The translations under genes and the position numbers were made by a program. The notes below the pieces were generated by a model. That model was given only the letters and a program-made list of their open reading frames with translations, was not told where the DNA came from and ran no database searches. From Harmothoe impar (Eukaryota; Annelida; Polychaeta; Phyllodocida; Polynoidae), in the NCBI GenBank assembly GCA_947462335.1, contig OX381710.1:33657004-33721003 (forward strand): DNA of 64,000 bases, written 5' to 3'. Of the stretch, positions 1 through 39,600 are shown piece after piece; position 1 is the stretch's first letter; the number at the start of each line of letters is the position of its first letter.

Positions 1-672
1 GGGACTGTGGGTGAGGGGGGGATAGCGACTGTCGCGTGGTGGCAGCACTGTACAGGGGGACCAGCCCTCCCCTAACCACCCAGCCCCTACCCAGCCCCCT
101 CCCACCCCTACACCCCCACATCACCATAATACATGCCTCCCCTCCTCCCACCACCACCGCACCACCTCACGGCGCGGTGGCGCCCCCTACGTCAGCACCA
201 CCGCACCACGCGTGCGCACTGCGGCACCGGCGGGTGGAGGAGAGCGCGCAGGCGCAGTCCGTGCTAGACGCGGCGGGAGGAGGAGGCTTTGCGGCCCATG
301 GCGAGTTACCCGGAGCAGGGGAGGCGCTCCTCTGCAGCAGCAGGACAGTTCCGTAGTAGCTGTAGTTCTCCTAGTGGTCTCCCTAAAACCGCCGCCACAA
401 GGATGTGAGAAGCTCCTCCATCCCGCTGTCGGTTGTTTGGTGTACAGACGGTCGAAGGTTGGAGCGCAGGGATGAAGAGTCAGCCCCCAGACCTCTGCGC
501 CTAACCTCGGACGTCTGTCTCCACCACACATGTTTGGTTAAGTTCTTCCTTTCCGTTCCGTTCATATCTACTGAGGACTCAGTAGCCGCGGCCGGGAGCG
601 GGCGGCGGTGGACGGGCGGCGTTGTACGGCGGTAGCGGCGGCGGCATTAAAGCGGCGTCCAGCGGCGACAAG
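1..672 (+). promoter_or_regulatory. CpG-rich promoter region and 5' UTR of the glutamate receptor gene
   Basis: This stretch is GC- and CpG-rich, in sharp contrast to the AT-rich introns that follow, and it runs directly into the signal-peptide exon. It probably contains the core promoter and most of the 5' UTR. I see no convincing TATA box near the gene, which fits a CpG-island promoter. The transcription start cannot be placed from sequence. Open frames within it are GC-driven and not credible genes. Confidence 0.6.
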
Positions 673-27342
<26,670 letters not shown>

Positions 27343-29060
27343 CTACCATCTAACCAAGACGACAAGGAAACTCTTTGAAGACTTGGCCATGACCGAGTTT
27401 GACGAGCTTATTCCACACTTAGTCGAGTGACCACACATTCTGTCAGTGACAAACAGCTCACGTGTGGACCCTGACCTCCACACCAAATAGGTATCGGATG
27501 ACTTCGATACTGAAAAAATAAGACGTAAATCAGTTGAAAAGCCCTGGCTCCCACCACCACCCCTGTCATCCGCTGTACTAATACCACCAACTATCCCCTG
27601 TGTCCCCCCTGACAAAAAAGAAAGTGAAAACCCATTTTCAGGTGGAAGCTGTTTCCAACCACTTGAAAATCAATGTATACGATACCTACATTATGATTAG
27701 TGTTATTATGATTAATACCATCAACGAGCACGGTGACGTGCCGGGCGTTAAGGCGAGCTGGGGCGAAAAGACTGAAGGCTCATTTTTAGTTGGAGGCTGG
27801 GCCCACCACACCCTACCGTCACTAGCAGGATTTGTAGGCTTACGAGACAGTGTATATGACCCCAAACGTAGGATAGCGTGCTTCTAACAAACAGTGGTTA
27901 TCCCATGGTCCCTTTACTGTTTGTTTATAAGGGCACTGTAAATCCGCGCGCGTGTTTGCTAAACGCAAAGTTCAAAGCTGGTTTACTTAAAACAAAATCA
28001 CCGCAAAATTGTTGTTAAAACGCTTGCTTTAGATAATAAGGAAACTTGTAACACATACACCCCACGAATATGTGATTAACACATGTATGCATGAATAAGA
28101 TCTTTGCTGAGTATTGTGTCTTTTTAGATTAATTATGTACACGGTACTTTATATTGTCAACGGCACGTATTTGTTAGTAAGCACATGTCGTTCTTTAATT
28201 AAGTTCCCGATTACTAAATCGTAATTAAGTGCCAAAATGTTTTGTAATAGTATTACTGATTGTCAACTGCAATAATGGAGTTTTACTATTATAATAATAG
28301 CGTTCGCACACGTCTTTCTTTAATACATCTAAGGAAATCCTTGCCCTTTTCCATCGATAGGATCCGTTTGAGAAGTCTTTGTCATAGGCATGCACGATCC
28401 AGTCTGATAGACTATGCTATATATTAGATATAACATTTATTCTCACTTTATGCACATACTCTTATATAGGGGTCACATATTTAAGCGACCATTTCTAGAA
28501 TGTAAATACTGATTTTTCCTGGGGTGTTACCTCATTGTAACTATAGAGAGGCTCATCATATCGAGGAAAACAAACTATTTAAACAAACCCCAGAAAAATA
28601 AACCCTATATATATACATACTTCATCTGTTCTCATATATATGTATACAGCAGCTATGACTGGTGACCTTTATTCTGAAGGAGATTGTACTCTCGAACCCT
28701 CCAAAGCAATGACTTCTCCTTATCATATTCAAATTGACTATAACCACAATGTATAAATTATAACTATATATGTTCCTTGGGTACAGGTATTTATATCACA
28801 CTCGACAACCTATATCCAAATTTCATGTCAAAAGCGTTGTCTATGTCTTTTTGATTGATATACTATGGCGAGGTACTTTTCAGCTAACCATCCTTGTACA
28901 ATAGAACTTTTGATGTTGACCTGGAATGATGAGATAGATTGATGTGTATGGCTGAAGGAAGGAGTGAGACTTTGTAGACTTTTATCACTTTAATAATACA
29001 CTCCTTTTGTTTTGTATATATATGCAGGTTATTGTCAATAAAATTTGATTTAGAAAAATA
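27343..29060 (+). other. Probable 3' UTR of the glutamate receptor gene
   Basis: There is no coding after the TGA. The sequence is AT-rich and leads to a canonical AATAAA at 29037. Open frames at 27343-27887 are short and unsupported. Confidence 0.55.
29037..29042 (+). terminator. AATAAA polyadenylation signal
   Basis: This canonical hexamer is followed within 30-45 bases by a GT-rich stretch (GTTCACTGTTTGTCC), the usual downstream element. It is the strongest of the candidate signals after the stop. Confidence 0.55.
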
Positions 29061-32000
29061 AGTTCACTGTTTGTCCTTATTGAAATGCATAGTCTACCCC
29101 AGTGCCTAAGTAATAATTATTATATTAGATTATCCAAGAATCGCTGTTAGGGCTTATTGTCATCTATTAAAGTCGGTGCCATTGTACTCCTGTCAATTAT
29201 TCGGGATTCAGGATAATGCAAAGAGCCAGTAATCATTATAAGTGCTTGTATTACAGACTGGAACACTATCTATATGAATTAGCGACCAAATTATAGGGAA
29301 AATGGAAAACCTGCAGCCTACCTGAATTCTTCTTGCCATTTTAAATCTGAAATTCAACCTTGACAGGTTGCCAGGCGCGCTCATGTGCTACGGTAGGGAC
29401 ATTGATTAAACACTAGATGTCATGGGAAGTTTAAGTTGGTACATTGAGTTAGATAGTCGAACACCTTTTTGGCCACAAATTAACAGTTACCATAGCTAGC
29501 TGCTCTGAGAAGAGAACAATCGATAGCATTAATCGTGACAATGTATCTGTTGCTCCCAATCATCCCTCCCTTCACAAACCAACCAACCTCCACGTTTCAG
29601 TTGATTCTGCTACAGAGCTTTGTACAGTGCTCACCAGGATAAAGGCAGTGTTTATCCGTTAAATAATATCTCCTCTTTCTACAGGCAATAGCTGCATCAT
29701 AGTTGAGTCTAAAAATGCATATCTCTTCTGACAAGTAGCCTCAGCTTATCACCACGACTTAGTATCAAAATAATCGCTTTTGGATAACTGTTTCAGCGTT
29801 GCTCAAAATGGACCTGCGAAATGTCCAGGAACGGAAACCATTAGATAAAGAAGACAGGTAAAACTCAATCCAGATTGTCACAACCCACTGGAACCGCTTT
29901 ATGGCTTATGCCAGAGCCACCTGGGGTAATCTTCCGGAAATAATTACAGTCACTCATAGTGCAGCTGTCTTCCAGGTATTGCCTATAGTACTAGTGGTTC
30001 CCTCTGTAGGCACAGCATAGGCCTTTCATGCCACCCTGTCACGGCACAGACATTCAGCTATATATAAGCCATTCTCTTCACAGTAATCTCCTAATTAGCT
30101 CAAATAAAAACGAAACTTTACATACCAATGGAAAGCCATGGCTGCATCCTGCAGAATGTGTGATTTCTGCAAGGATTTGTACAGTTTTACTAGTAGCTAG
30201 GTTTATAAGAAGGAGTAAGTAGGATTTCCTACTAGGACGTGTGTGCTGCCAGTACAGGCCCACATTATAGCACTACTAAAATATACGGCAAATATGTCCT
30301 AAAAACATGGAATCACCTTTAAAATGGGAGGACCTTAAATACGTCGGAATATACATTAAACCCTATTTATGTTTACTATCTACTGGCTGAATGCCAAAGT
30401 GATTGGAAAAGAAATAGCCAGCGAAATTAAACATACCTTCGCTGAGAGTCCCTATGCATGGTATTCTCCACTCACCTGGATCCCCACCATGTTCACTAGA
30501 ACAGGGAAGGGCTATTTCTGTACCAATGCTTTGCATGGTTAGACAAGGCTCTCTTGTCCTGTCAAAACACCTTACTTTTTGCGAAGAAAAATCAATCTAA
30601 CCACGTTCTACTAGTACTAGAGTTAGTACTCTAATGTCTCGTCTATATATTCATGAAAAACGCTTTTTTTTTGTACGCGATAAAAATAGCCTGAACACCC
30701 TACACAGTGGTGAACTGGTTATCCCAGATATCACATGTATAGGTTTTGTGGACTAAAAATGTGACATGTAACATGTGTCTATTCTTCTACAATCCCAAAA
30801 TGTCTATACCTGAATCCATACCTCTATTCACAACCATCGGCTCTCTCCTCCGCCTCTCTCCCTCTCTAATTGTCAGTCTGTCTCTGTCTGTCTCTGTCCG
30901 TCTCTGTCTGTCTCACTGTCTCTCTCCCTCCAAGTTTTCCATGGTGGGTCCCGACTTTGTGCCAATTAGAAAATAACTATCCCTTGAGGTAGTAGGCCTA
31001 CACTGAAAGCATTTTTCAGGTTGAGACAGACAGTTAATATTTCTTGCGACAGGTAGTATATTTTATCACCATGAGATGTCTCATGAAATAATGATTTCAT
31101 TATGACCACATTCCGCATTTATTGAACCTTCTATATGACCAGATCCACACACCACCAAATAAAACAGCAATGCCCGGTCAAACTTTATGCAGACATTCCG
31201 TAACCCTATATACTATGCGCAAACATCCCTTCTTCTTTAAAAAAGGGAATCTATGTTCAGTCATGTACCCGACTACCGAATAAGATTTCGTATTGGCGCA
31301 AAATACGTTAAATTCTCTTTCTCTTAAGGTCATGAGGAAAAGGCTTACGGATGGGAGTGGGTAGTTGGGAGAGTGCATTATCTACCTGTGAATGCGGTTG
31401 AATGCACCAGGTGCTTATTAAAGCCAATGCTGCTCTTCCCACCACCATGCGTTTCCTACCAGGATTTCTGAAGGATAATAATGACAAAGGGGACGTGGCT
31501 GACTTTGAACTATTCATTTCTTTTCTCTGTACAGAACATGCCGACAGTAGGGGGAGAGGGGGGGGGGTGGGGTATGTGCCTTGCATGCTATGAGTAGTGG
31601 TACCAGTTGCAAGTCTTGGCACTGTATATATATGTATACCAACATTTCAGGCCACTAGGTTTGGTAAGTCTTCCTGTAATAAATTACAAAGCCATACTTC
31701 TTCATCACAAGATGAGGTACCAACACATCACTCAGGGTAATTAGTTGAATTAGCAGGAAAACCTCGTACCAAATGATAAAGAGAGCTTTGAATAAAACCC
31801 CATTGTAAAATGGCTTAATTACATTTCTGGGGACGTGTGTCTAATCAATTTTATAAGATCTTTTTTTATAAGATATTTTGTTTGTGTTAACAATTTTTAA
31901 TTCTGATGTAGAGTAATATGAAGTTTCACTCTGTCCCAGTAAACAAAAGACGTTATACACCGTTGTATAACGTTTCTCTATGGCTCCTCGTCATGGCAAA

Positions 32001-32813
32001 ACGTTAAAAAAGTTATTTTGACGTAAAATATTATGTTTTTGTTAGCTGGGGGTCTACTTCGAATATATCTCAAAAACACTCTGCGAGTTCCATTTTAGAG
32101 TCCCAAATGTATCACTCGCAAGGCTTTACCCATGTGCCCTTACATTTGAGCATGTGCAACATGAGTAATAATCTGACCAACGTATGACACTTGTAAATGT
32201 TCTTACAACTGGGGATGGGTACTCTCGTACCCAAATCCTTGAGAAGGAAGGCTCTGGTAACACCCACTTTGACTTTGAACTTGATTTTTGCTGGGTTTAG
32301 GTAGCACCTGTGGTTAGTTTGGAACCAGCAAACAGGAACCAGAAATGGAACCAGAAAGTATGAGGGTTAAACTATCATATTACCAGAACCTTCCTTCAGA
32401 AGGATTTTAGGAACGAGAGTAAGAGTTGGGTAGATAAGTAGAAATGTTACGCCACAAGCAAGGAGTATGTGATCACGAGACCATATTACACTGTTGCAGA
32501 ATCAGTCGCATGAATGCATGTTGTCGCATAAAGTCATTAGTAATTGGTTGAGGATAAGTAAAATCACTTAGGCAACCTCTCAATTTGTTGCCTACTCCTG
32601 TTTCGATATCGATATTGACCAGACCCTACGATTAACCATATAGAGTCACCAAGACCAGCAGAAGGGCTGACCTGCAGTGACTACCAACCAACCCGTTTAT
32701 AAGGCCCAGCCATCTGTAAAGGCTGCCTCTACCCCACCACACACCAAGCTAGCAACATCAGGAAGTCGCCCACCCACCATCCCAGAAGATAGACGATATA
32801 ATTAGAAATTGAT
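29061..32813. other. Intergenic stretch, no gene seen
   Basis: No supported coding. It contains a (GTCT)n tract at 30840-30925, a G-run near 31556-31571, and a short inverted repeat ACGTTATACA / TGTATAACGT near 31951-31974. Confidence 0.6.
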
Positions 32814-32817
32814 TGAT

Positions 32818-33150
32818 GGCTGTGTCTCACGACCTTGGGACGATGTTTTTGTCTCAGACTGGGTGCCGTCTCTGACCGGGTGCCGTCTCTGACCAGGTGC
32901 CGTCTCTGACCAGGTGTCAGAAAAAAGGTGTTTTAAAAAGAATTGTACTCATATACATAAGGATTTAGAAAAACGTTATGGCGGTTGTTACATAATCATA
33001 ATTATAGTTATAATTATCCTCCTGCTGTTGGTATTTTGACCATATCAAGCCAAGCTGGTCAGAGACAGCACCCGGTCAGAGACGGCACCCAGTCAGAGAC
33101 GGCACCCGGTCAGGGACAAAAACATTGTCCCAAGGTCGTGAGACACAGCC
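32818..33150. mobile_element. 333-bp inverted-repeat element with iterated 17-bp units in its ends
   Basis: The ends read GGCTGTGTCTCACGACCTTG (left) and its complement (right), flanked by a 4-bp direct repeat TGAT (32814-32817 and 33151-33154). After the outer 40 bp each arm carries about three tandem copies of GGTCAGAGACGGCACCC in inverted orientation: 32818-32930 on the left, 33057-33150 on the right. The middle is AT-rich and non-coding. This is a non-autonomous foldback/MITE-type element; the iterated units may be transposase-binding sites. Confidence 0.8.
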
Positions 33151-33154
33151 TGAT

Positions 33155-35267
33155 GATCATTGGTGGATTACCATTGTACACATTACACTTTACACTATTT
33201 ATTCATTTCATGTTCTATGACGTTTTGGTATAAAGACTTTATCGCCACAACGTTTTTAGTTCCCTCCATTATCTTAATTATACCACACTCTCCTAGAGCA
33301 ATAATCTCCGAAGCCATATATCACCAACTGCGTAAATTGAGGCAGAAAAACATGATGGACAAATGAGTTACCAGAAAGACCTAGTGCCCCATCATTGATT
33401 GTGACATGGTCTGAGAAAAGGAAGCTTGGTGTGGCCTGCAATAAGGTCCTTTTTCGCAGATCATGCCACAATTGTTATTTTTGTCAATGGCCCTCAATAA
33501 GACACATTTTGTCTATGCAAAAAAAGATTAGGTTCTGTGTGGATTTTCTTTCAGAAACAGAATGGCTTTGTATTTGTTTAAAGTTTACACATCTATACTT
33601 CAAAACCAAATATTTTTCTGTGGATACTGATATTCTTTCTTGAAGATGTTAAAAGTGTTCGCAACCATTTGATAGGATCCAGCAATAGGACCTCTGATGT
33701 GTTTTTCGGCTTTCATTACCTTTGATCTTTCCAGGGTTTGCAAAGAACTAAATTGAGATTGACATCGTTTAAAGCAATGCTCTATAAATCATCGTGCCAT
33801 TGACAAAATCGTTAAAAGGAACTATTCTGATTGTTCACAGTTGAAGTCTATCAACTTATCTCTGACACAAGAAAATAAACAAAGCTTGTTCTCAGCAGCA
33901 TGAAGTCAACAGGTCAATGTTGAACTTAAAGTTTACGAGGAAGTTCAAATGGTGAAAGAACTTTCCTTATTTATGTTGACATAAAAAGAGGGGAAAACAA
34001 TCTTTGCATGTTCCAAAATACCTTATATCAAGTGGGATCGGTACCTGCCAATGCTGAGTGGGGGAACAGAGATGCCTGGCTGGTTGCCGACATACTCAAT
34101 GTCACTAGGGCTCCCTGCTGGGAACCAGTGAAGTGAGCGACTTCCGGTGAGTTGCCAAGGTTACCCTGAGGGGGGAGAGACATGGGCCCACTGGAGGAAC
34201 TGCTCAGTCACTGGGTGGAGCACAAGAGAGCAGCTCTTAATTCCGCCTCTGTCTCACGTTATAAGGTTGTAATTCTTAAGTTAACCCTTGAAAAGCAGCT
34301 TGATATAGCAAAAGAAGAACATAATCTGTAATCTCTGGCGGTTCCATCAGTTATCCTGAATTCAAATGATTAAAGTCCTCTGTCCCACCGCCTTTCATCT
34401 AAAAGTTATGGGTGTAAATCATATATGTTTGAAGCGTTGTGTTAAGCTTTTGAGGACAGCCTAATGCTTTAACATGCTATGAATTTTATTGCCATGATGC
34501 TTTAATGCAGCTCTGGCGAATAACTCACTAGTGCTTGGATTTTAGAAACAACTCATCTACGAGACTTTTAATTATCAGTGTTATGCCCTTCAAGTGTGAA
34601 AGAGTGTCATACTATATACATACTGATTGATCTATACCATGATCTATCGCCTTGATCCTTCACATTACCCCACAGAATGACAGCTCCACCTAATACCCAT
34701 GCCTCCAGTACATAACCGCAGCCCATCTTACATCAGGTTAATGCAGGTGATTCCAAGTCAGTGCTAAGACGCAGTATGTATGTGGTAACACCAAAGGTTA
34801 ATCACTGGTCTCCAAAGTGAGACCGTCAGGCCATGTTTATTGACTAGGGCGTCCAGAGACTAATGACATGGTTGTTATTCAAGCAGTATGTTGTGACTGT
34901 AGAATGGATAATGATATGCACATACGCTGTTCACATGCCTATCAGGCACTCGTCCATCGTGCAAAATAATGTAAAAGAGACCCTTAGAGAGTCAACTGTG
35001 CACGGCGACTGCATGTGTCTGGTGGTCTTACCTCAGACAACACTTGATCTCAAGGAGGGGTACTATTTTATGAGTCTGTACATTACCACAGAGTAAGGGG
35101 GGGGGGTCTATATTTTTCTAGAGGATATTCTTATAATCTCTAATTCAAAGGCAGGTGGTAATATCTTCGGCAGTATTATCCTTATTAGATTACTGTCCAG
35201 CCTGCATGAGTTAAAGGGGCCATATACATCAGGGCATGCTGGGCTTACACATGTATGGGATGTGGTC
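33155..35267. other. Intergenic stretch, no gene seen
   Basis: There is no coding I can support. A GC-richer patch at about 34040-34260 matches nothing recognised. TTAACCCTTGAAAAGCAG near 34281 resembles the TTAACCC ends of the piggyBac-like family. Confidence 0.55.
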
Positions 35268-35272
35268 CTTAT

Positions 35273-36665
35273 CACTCCCAGGAATGAGATGCCCGGTCTG
35301 CGTGGTCAGAACATCAAAGATGGCGGATGGTAGGTTGAATGGAGGCTTGTTTTTGCTAGTTTTAAGGGTGTTATGGGGGGTGGCAGGTCGTACAACTCAG
35401 TAGGTATGGCTTGAATATCAATACAAACAATCTGGATAGTATTTGCACTGTAATAGGAGGCTAGATTTACTGTATTGGGCATCCTAGAATTGATCAGTGA
35501 TGCCCTTGCCACATATCAAAGTATTTGTTGTGATGCCCGTAACACATTTCTATGATGCCCTGTCCACGGGAGCATGAACAGATGAGTCTGGCTCATGGTT
35601 ATGATTTGGAACAGCCCTTCTCTTGAATGTAATTGTCTTCTCATCAATATTTATGATGCACTTGCAGCCCATGTTGATTTTTCTCTGCATATCTTTGAGG
35701 CTCACCTCCATGACAAAAATCTCAATTTTCCATGACATTCATAAAATTCTTGTGGAAGTCGGGGGGCTTGGTTCCCCCCCCCCAAAAAAAAGTTCCCCAA
35801 AGACAGTCCGAGCCCTTACGATCTACTGATTATGACAAACAAGATGTATGAATAGGTGACCACAAATTCTCCAGGGGCGTGGCAAGCAGTTTCAAAGTAG
35901 GGGGGACTGAGGGGTATTTTGACCCGTTTTGACCCCTTTTTACTTGACTTTTTTGGTTTGACCTTTTTGGGGGTTGGTCAAAAGTGGGGGGGACATGTCC
36001 CCCCCATCCCCCCCGGTTGCCACGCCCCTGTTCTCATACCATACTGTTGTGTATAAGCGCCCCTGCAACTTGCGGTTATATCAGAACGGCCATTTTGAGC
36101 AGGGGTATAATATAGTGAGTTCTGAAATAATCAATTACAGGCATACAATTATCTGCACTATACTACTAGCTACCTAGAAATTATATGAGGCTACCTTAGT
36201 TTAGTATTTTAAAGTGATTGTATAAAGGAATCTATTTGCATTTCCCTTATCTTACATAATTATTGTATACAAATCAATAGGAATAGTATGGAGGCAAAAA
36301 ACCACAGAAATCTGATTTTTGGACCAATTTCAGTAACACTTACATACATGTATATACACTAAAAGAACTGTGGTACGGAGCATCACTTTCACGCACTGAC
36401 AATGTGTTACGGGCATCAGTGGCAGTGTGTTACGGGCATCACCATGAAATTACAAAATCCATATTTCTCACTAATCTGTGGGGTTTACATTGAACAATGA
36501 ATGGTTACAGCCTTGTTAATGGCTTATGATCATCATGTGTAAGTTTAAGCATTCACAAGTCACTAGAAATAAGGCAATCTTGCCTTCTCTGTTGGAGCAA
36601 TAATAACGACTCTACCATCTATGATGCTCTGACCACACAGACCGGGCATCTCATTCCTGGGAGTG
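35273..36665. mobile_element. 1.4-kb terminal-inverted-repeat element, non-autonomous
   Basis: The ends start CACTCCCAGGAATGAGATGC and finish with the complement. The inverted match continues for about 45 bp with few mismatches, and the element is flanked by a 5-bp direct repeat CTTAT (35268-35272, 36666-36670). A second inverted match (GTGATGCCCGTAACACAT-type words) lies further in, at 35490-35560 and 36385-36450. There is no transposase. A second element is nested at 35872-36030. Confidence 0.75.
35872..36030. mobile_element. 159-bp MITE with CAGGGGCGTGGCAA ends, nested
   Basis: It begins CAGGGGCGTGGCAA, ends TTGCCACGCCCCTG, and is flanked by a 5-bp direct repeat TTCTC (35867-35871, 36031-36035). 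CAGGG-type ends suggest a hAT-related MITE, with the 5-bp duplication favouring the hAT5 subgroup. It sits inside the older 35273-36665 element. Confidence 0.8.
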
Positions 36666-36670
36666 CTTAT

Positions 36671-39600
36671 CATCCAGCGCTACCAGCGGGAGCTTATATA
36701 GCTTGCAATCCATATTATTCGAAATGCAGTACATTGTAAATACTTCAAAACATACTCATCTGTGAGTCTCAGAAATGACAATTTATTAAAGCAAAACTTG
36801 AGTGGAGTTTTGTCAAAGTCGGTAAGATCTGGGCTGGATTTGAGCACTTAGAATCTGGGCAAGCCTATATATATATGGGAGCACCAATTAGCCCAGGAAA
36901 AGAATATGCTGGGCCCGTATGATAGCCCACCGTAATATCCATAGGGGCCCCCTAAGCAATGCTGACTGGGTAAAAGCCCGGCCTCTGAGTCTGCAATGAG
37001 CCACTACGGTATGTGGCTTTAGGCTGTGGTTGATTCCTCACAGCCGAGTTGTATTAGGATAAACAGGGTTCTGATGATTTAATGAGCAGCTCCACAGTTG
37101 GTTCACATCCTGGTGAGCTGCTCCCGTACATATAGCAGCCTACTCAGCACAAACCACAGCAGTCTCCTCTCACCCCTCAGCTCATTAGATTAGCTTGCTA
37201 CTGTTGACTCAAATCAAATATTCATTGAATTTCACCTGCTACTATCTAATATTGCCTGCTGGTATGAATGTAGGATTATTGCCATAAGTCTATTTGTTAT
37301 ATGATGTATGGTATATGGAATACGCGGTGGTGAATTTGTGTAGGTGGATTGGAAGTTGATTTTGATAGACAGGCAACGCTGTCTATGATCCAATTACTTG
37401 AGTTAAGAGAGTGAGTATTTGGATAGAAAGTGGACAGAAAATAGTTATGTATCACGAGGGTATTCATAAGTAATGAATCAAACATATGAATTTAGAAGTA
37501 AAAAAAACACATTTTTTCCTTTCTCTAATGAACTAAGTGAACATGAACAGTGGATGTCTGAAACCAACAATATTGATCTTTTCGGCGATTGTGATAACCG
37601 TAGGTTCTCACCATTGCCTACAGCATTTACCATACTGATGCCGCCTACGTTCAAAACTAGTATTACGTTTATTTTTCAGTAAACTTTCTTTCAAACAAAG
37701 TTTGAGATTGATTTTTGAATTACCGCTTTATTACACTATGAAAGGCCGCGACTTTTAGCATCAATAATGAACAAAGTAATATCCACTCGTGCCCCGAGGT
37801 GAAGGTAAAGACCAATTTAACCCCAATGATTTTGTTGTCAATGTGAGGTGACAGAAAGTTCAAAACCACCAAGTAGGAAACTAACTGTTGGCGACGTTAA
37901 GTAGACAAAAAGATGAGTTAATCATTTTCACACCTCTGTAATCCCCACAGCAATTATTGAGTCCTTTGGTACTTTTTGTATTGTCTCCCCAAATATGGTT
38001 TAAATAAGGAAGAGGGAATGTGACACAGACTACAGATAGGCATATAATCTCACAGGGGAATCCCTTGTAGTTAACAGTGCAAAGGGCGTCCAGTAGTTTT
38101 TAAACACTACAGAACGGCTAATAGTTCTGCAGAACATCAGATCAGAAGGGCTGGAAATAGTTTTACCGTATGGATGATCATGGATGGATTGAGACCTTAC
38201 AACATCAGCACGTTCACAATAAGTTCTCAGAATGGAATATGTAATGCGTTGGAGGATTAACCTTTCAATCATTTCCATTTGTGACAATTTGTAAAAGTGA
38301 CATCAATATAATATTACTAGGATAACTTTATTTCCCTAATTCCTTCTCTTATTGCAATTTCGGTTTAATTACATTTCAATTTATTTCATAACTTAAACAC
38401 ACCTCTGGACAAAACAGAGGGAATGTTTTGTCAAGTTACTTACTAATATGATGCAAGTCTCTCAGGCATTGACCTATGTATCCACTACCAGCTGGATGAA
38501 CCGATAGCCTGCAGATTCTCACCCTACCTATCTGTTCAATTCTACTGCTGGGCCAGAAAGCCGTGAGAAAATCATACATTTAGCACTCCCACGTGTGTTC
38601 CTGTTATTGTATGGATTATGATTCTTCACAGTTTCATTCCAAAAACTATCGTTTGTAATAAAATGGGGCCAGTTAAGCTATCAGTTTTTAATACATCATA
38701 GTGGTTTGGTTTTTATGGAAGTGGCCGTTCAATAGTGAACTTGTTTTGACTAAAATTATCCAACCGAGTATAAAAAGGTACTATCAGGTCATTTTTAATG
38801 TCATGTATTGTGCGCCACAACTGTAAAAACATTTTGATTTCGGTACTGATAATATCAACATTCTATGGTAAATGGCAAGACGGTCGTCAGCAGTGCTGTT
38901 GATTTTTATAATGGTTGACCCGTCCAAAACTAACACTGGCTAAGACTGTTGGAGATCAACATGAACTTTGAGCTATATGCAATCCAAATGATCTCCCAAT
39001 GCCGTGATTCAATTGTTGTTCAGATGAGTATAAACATGATACTTATACTAAGTGAATACTATTATCAGATGTATTATTGACAGACTATCGCATTTCAAGC
39101 TTGCAATATGCTTGGAAGTATAGGTGTTGGGGGTGTTTCATAATTCCCAGGGTCTGCCATGGACAATATGAAAGCAGCACAATCTTCAAATTACAAATGC
39201 TCTTAAAATCAACCACTCTCTAGCACAATCCACGACGTTTCCATATACAAGATGATGAGAATGGGATAGGCCTTAGACATTGCGGAAAACAAAGCCAGGA
39301 CATTCCGTACCAGACATGGTGTCTTCTATGGAGCACCAGATGCATTAGTCCTCCTTTTACCTCCGTATGTCTTTATGTTATCAGGAATATATGCATTTGT
39401 GTCCGTCCCTTGCCAGGATTAGATCATGCTACCAGTAGTACACGTATCATCATTCTACTACAATGTGGTGGGGCCTCTTTTTTTAATCCGACATTGCATG
39501 TTAACAATAACCCTTTAATGACGATATGTTGATTCAAGGAAAGTTGTCTTGCAATGATACACTAATGCAGTATCTTTGAGTAACTGTATTGGGACATCAT

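Noticed and set aside
187..531. Open frames of 60-114 codons on both strands in the first kilobase
   Set aside because: GC-rich CpG-island sequence keeps frames open; the frames overlap each other and end before the signal-peptide exon.
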